Positions 7,233 to 9,090 of a DNA stretch of 9,090 bases are shown in pieces. Within the stretch, counting starts at the first letter, position 1. The number at the start of each line of letters is the position of its first letter. Position numbers and translations under genes: made by a program. The notes under the pieces were generated by a model, which saw only the letters and a program-made list of their open reading frames with translations, was not told where the DNA came from and ran no database searches. This DNA is from Thermovenabulum sp049701175 (GTDB lineage: Bacteria > Bacillota > Thermosediminibacteria > Thermosediminibacterales > Thermosediminibacteraceae), in contig NZ_JBNATW010000050.1 of NCBI RefSeq assembly GCF_049701175.1, positions 1 through 9,090 on the forward strand, written 5' to 3'.

Positions 7233-7284
7233 AGATATGGTCATAACTGGAAGGCTGAGAATTGGACTTGATTAAGGACAGTGA
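7233..7284. other. G-rich block of unknown origin in the lonB-usp gap
   Basis: About 50 bases between lonB and the usp promoter are clearly richer in G+C (roughly 40%) than the almost pure A/T on both sides, and on the plus strand G far exceeds C. I find no gene: the plus strand has a 12-codon ATG frame (from 7237) without an SD, and the minus strand has a short frame without a start codon. It could be a remnant of a mobile element end, a small RNA, or part of the lonB transcript tail. Confidence 0.3.
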
Positions 7285-7299
7285 ATTTATTTATTGAAT

Positions 7300-7327
7300 T
7301 TTATAATTTTTTGATATAAATTATAAA
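7300..7327. repeat. Perfect 10-bp all-A/T inverted repeat after lonB
   Basis: TTTATAATTT (7300-7309) and AAATTATAAA (7318-7327) are exact reverse complements around an 8-base loop, TTTGATAT. It starts 31 bases after the lonB stop codon. With no G-C pair, and no T run after it on either strand, it is not a standard terminator, although it is the only hairpin I see that could mark the lonB 3' end. Confidence 0.5.
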
Positions 7328-7358
7328 CAATATTTGGCTTTCCTAACTTTTTATTTTA

Positions 7359-9017
7359 TTACTTTACAAGGGCTAAAACACCTTTTTCCTCGATTTTTTT
7401 ATCCCACAGTATAGCTATATCTATTACCTCTTCAATCCTTTCAACAGGTATTATATCTACACTTTCTATAGACTTAAACATTTCTTGATAATTCTCCTTA
7501 GGAATTACTACCACTTTTGCCCCCGCCTTAATAGCAGCATCTATCTTAGCCGTTATTCCACCAACAGGTTTTACAATGCCTCGAATAGAAATTTCGCCTG
7601 TCATAGCAACAGTATTTTTCACCGGAAGCTCTTTTATTGAAGAATATATAGCTGTTGCAACAGCAATCCCCGCAGAGGGCCCGTCTAAGGGTATCCCCCC
7701 CGGAAAATTAAGGTGTATATCAAAATCGCGTGGATCAACGCCAAGGTATTTTCTCATTACCGTAAGGCAATTCTCAACTGAACCCCTTGCAGTACCCTTT
7801 CTTTTTAGCCTATACGCTTCGCTCCCCAACTCTTCCTCTTCGACAATTCCTGTCACAATCAATTTCCCCTCTCCCTTTTGTACCGGAATCGCTGTCGCTT
7901 CAATTTCAATAAGAATGCCCAAATTGGGCCCGTAAACTGCAAGGCCGTTCACAAGACCTATCTGAGGGGTTGAGGAAATTTTTTTATCGGGCCTCTGCGT
8001 GTATTGTCCGCAGTTTATAATCCACTCAACGTCTTTAACATCAATATTTTTCCTTTTTTCAAGAATTGCAATACTTGCAGCCATTTGTACTATATTTACA
8101 GCTTCTCTTCCATTTGTAGCATATTTTTTTATTATATCTATTACATCTTCCCCAATTTCAAAGTTTATTTTTTGTACAGCGTTTTTTACAATTTTTCCTA
8201 TATCTTCAGGTGACAGGGGTTTAAAAAATATCTCTACACACCTTGAGCGGATTGCTTGCGGTATCTCCTGAGGATTTCTCGTAGTTGCGCCGACTAAACG
8301 AAAATCCGCCGGGAGTCCATTTTGAAAAATATCGTGTATATATAAAGGTATGTTAGGGTCTTCACTGCTATAGTAAGCACTCTCTAAAAAAACCTTCCTA
8401 TCTTCCAGCACTTTTAATAACTTATTCATCTGTACGGGGTGCAATTCCCCTATTTCATCTATAAAAAGAATTCCACCATGAGCTTTAGTTACAGCACCAG
8501 GTTTTGGCTGAGGTATACCTGCTATACCGAGCGGCCCTGCTCCCTGATAAATCGGGTCATGAACAGAACCTATCAGTGGATCAGCAATGCCTCTTTCATC
8601 AAACCGCGAAATTGTTGCATCAACTTCTACAAATTTAGCATCTGGCCCAAAAGGTGATTCGGGGCATCTTTTAGCTTCTTCTAAGACCAGTCTTGCTGCT
8701 GCAGTTTTACCTATACCCGGTGGACCATAAATTATTACATGCTGAGGGTTTGGGCCACAAAGGGCTGCTCTTAGCGCCTTTAATCCTTCTTCCTGTCCAA
8801 TTATTTCTTCAAAACTTGTAGGCCTTGTCTTTTCTGCAAGCGGTTCTGTAAGGGAGATCTCGCGAAGTTTCTTTAATTTTTCCAATTCTTTTCTTGATTC
8901 CCTATCTATAGTAATTTTGCTGCCCTGCTGACTTTTAATCAAATTTAAAAAGTAAAGGCCTACAATTATAACAAAAGCAATTTGAATAATTGTTAGGAAA
9001 TTGGATGTTATATTCAA
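7359..9017 (-). CDS. lonB: ATP-dependent protease LonB (sporulation type, membrane-anchored)
   Basis: LonB couples an AAA+ ATPase to a Ser-Lys protease to degrade damaged or regulatory proteins; in B. subtilis it is made in the forespore. From the TTG start the protein has 552 residues, the length I recall for B. subtilis LonB. A single N-terminal membrane segment (about 7-27, with FLTIIQIAFVIIVGLYF) replaces the large N-domain of LonA. Then come the ATPase module with Walker A GPPGIGKT (98-105), Walker B ILFIDE (183-188), sensor GATTRNP (243-249) and a probable arginine finger in RSRC; a helical lid; and the protease domain with the catalytic serine in PLDGPSAG (Ser448) and lysine in GGITAKIDAA (Lys491). 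All catalytic residues are present. The frame extends three codons upstream to a GTG at 9026, but that GTG lies in the SD. In many Firmicutes lonB sits next to clpX and lonA; here the next gene downstream is usp, so lonA does not follow. The upstream neighbour is outside the window. Confidence 0.95.
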   Translation of the reverse strand: MNITSNFLTIIQIAFVIIVGLYFLNLIKSQQGSKITIDRESRKELEKLKKLREISLTEPLAEKTRPTSFEEIIGQEEGLKALRAALCGPNPQHVIIYGPPGIGKTAAARLVLEEAKRCPESPFGPDAKFVEVDATISRFDERGIADPLIGSVHDPIYQGAGPLGIAGIPQPKPGAVTKAHGGILFIDEIGELHPVQMNKLLKVLEDRKVFLESAYYSSEDPNIPLYIHDIFQNGLPADFRLVGATTRNPQEIPQAIRSRCVEIFFKPLSPEDIGKIVKNAVQKINFEIGEDVIDIIKKYATNGREAVNIVQMAASIAILEKRKNIDVKDVEWIINCGQYTQRPDKKISSTPQIGLVNGLAVYGPNLGILIEIEATAIPVQKGEGKLIVTGIVEEEELGSEAYRLKRKGTARGSVENCLTVMRKYLGVDPRDFDIHLNFPGGIPLDGPSAGIAVATAIYSSIKELPVKNTVAMTGEISIRGIVKPVGGITAKIDAAIKAGAKVVVIPKENYQEMFKSIESVDIIPVERIEEVIDIAILWDKKIEEKGVLALVK

Positions 9018-9021
9018 ACCA

Positions 9022-9033
9022 GTCACCTCCCTT
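9022..9033 (-). promoter_or_regulatory. lonB ribosome binding site that decides the start
   Basis: The minus strand reads AAGGGAGGTGAC, whose GGAGGTGA is an exact match to the anti-SD complement. GGAGG ends 8 bases before the TTG at 9017. The GTG at 9026, which begins the longest open frame, is formed by the last bases of this SD and cannot be served by it. Confidence 0.8.
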
Positions 9034-9090
9034 TCGATCGCGTCAAGTATTTTTAGGTTTTTTTAAAACTCACCATCTCACCACAAGATG

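Noticed and set aside
7576..7935. Open frame of 119 codons on the plus strand inside lonB
   Set aside because: It is antisense to the conserved LonB protease domain and shows no recognisable protein features; a shadow of real coding.
9053..9088. Twelve open codons ending in TAA on the minus strand before lonB, perhaps the 3' end of an upstream gene such as clpX
   Set aside because: The stretch is too short and too lysine/AT-biased to recognise; it may be chance.
1..9090. Mobile elements, CRISPR arrays, tRNA/rRNA genes, riboswitches or a new defence system
   Set aside because: No regular repeats, transposase or integrase motifs, tRNA-like folds or clustered unknown genes are visible; the seven genes are recognisable families with intact motifs.

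Overview
The window is AT-rich and carries seven protein genes, all on the minus strand. Read in the direction of transcription (from the right edge leftwards) they are lonB, a small UspA-like protein, a PAP2-type phosphatase, pepV, a YerC/YecD-type TrpR-like regulator, pcrA and ligA. A LonB protease (typical of endospore formers), a PcrA helicase next to an NAD+-dependent ligase, a PepV dipeptidase and strong Gram-positive Shine-Dalgarno (SD) sites together indicate a low-GC Firmicute of the clostridial type. The Lys/Glu/Ile-rich proteins would suit an anaerobic thermophile such as a relative of Thermoanaerobacter or Thermosediminibacter. That placement is inference from style, not a match.

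Layout: (1) 7359-9017, lonB, a membrane-anchored ATP-dependent protease. (2) 7121-7358, an intergenic stretch with a good sigma-A promoter for the next unit, a cluster of short alternating inverted half-sites, a G-rich block of unknown origin and an all-A/T perfect inverted repeat. (3) 6141-7120, a two-gene unit of a KdpD-type universal stress domain protein and a PAP2 phosphatase, closed by a rho-independent terminator whose stem overlaps the phosphatase stop codon. (4) 61-6040, a tight co-directional run pepV - yerC - pcrA - ligA with gaps of 38, 17 and 27 bases and no convincing internal terminator, probably one transcript. The first 60 bases lie beyond ligA and hold nothing I can call.

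Function: pcrA and ligA form a DNA maintenance pair (3'-5' helicase/RNA polymerase partner, and nick-sealing ligase) preceded by a small DNA-binding regulator. PepV does peptide catabolism. The PAP2 protein probably recycles lipid carrier pyrophosphate or dephosphorylates another lipid phosphate at the membrane. LonB does protein quality control, in Bacillus mainly in the forespore.

Start sites deserve care. In both lonB and ligA the longest open frame begins at a GTG that lies inside the SD sequence; the better start is a TTG nine bases further on. With those corrections five of seven genes use GTG or TTG. I see no mobile element, CRISPR array, tRNA or rRNA, and no evidence of a new multi-gene system. 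The region looks like conserved housekeeping DNA, with the main unexplained signals confined to the lonB-usp gap and the pcrA start.
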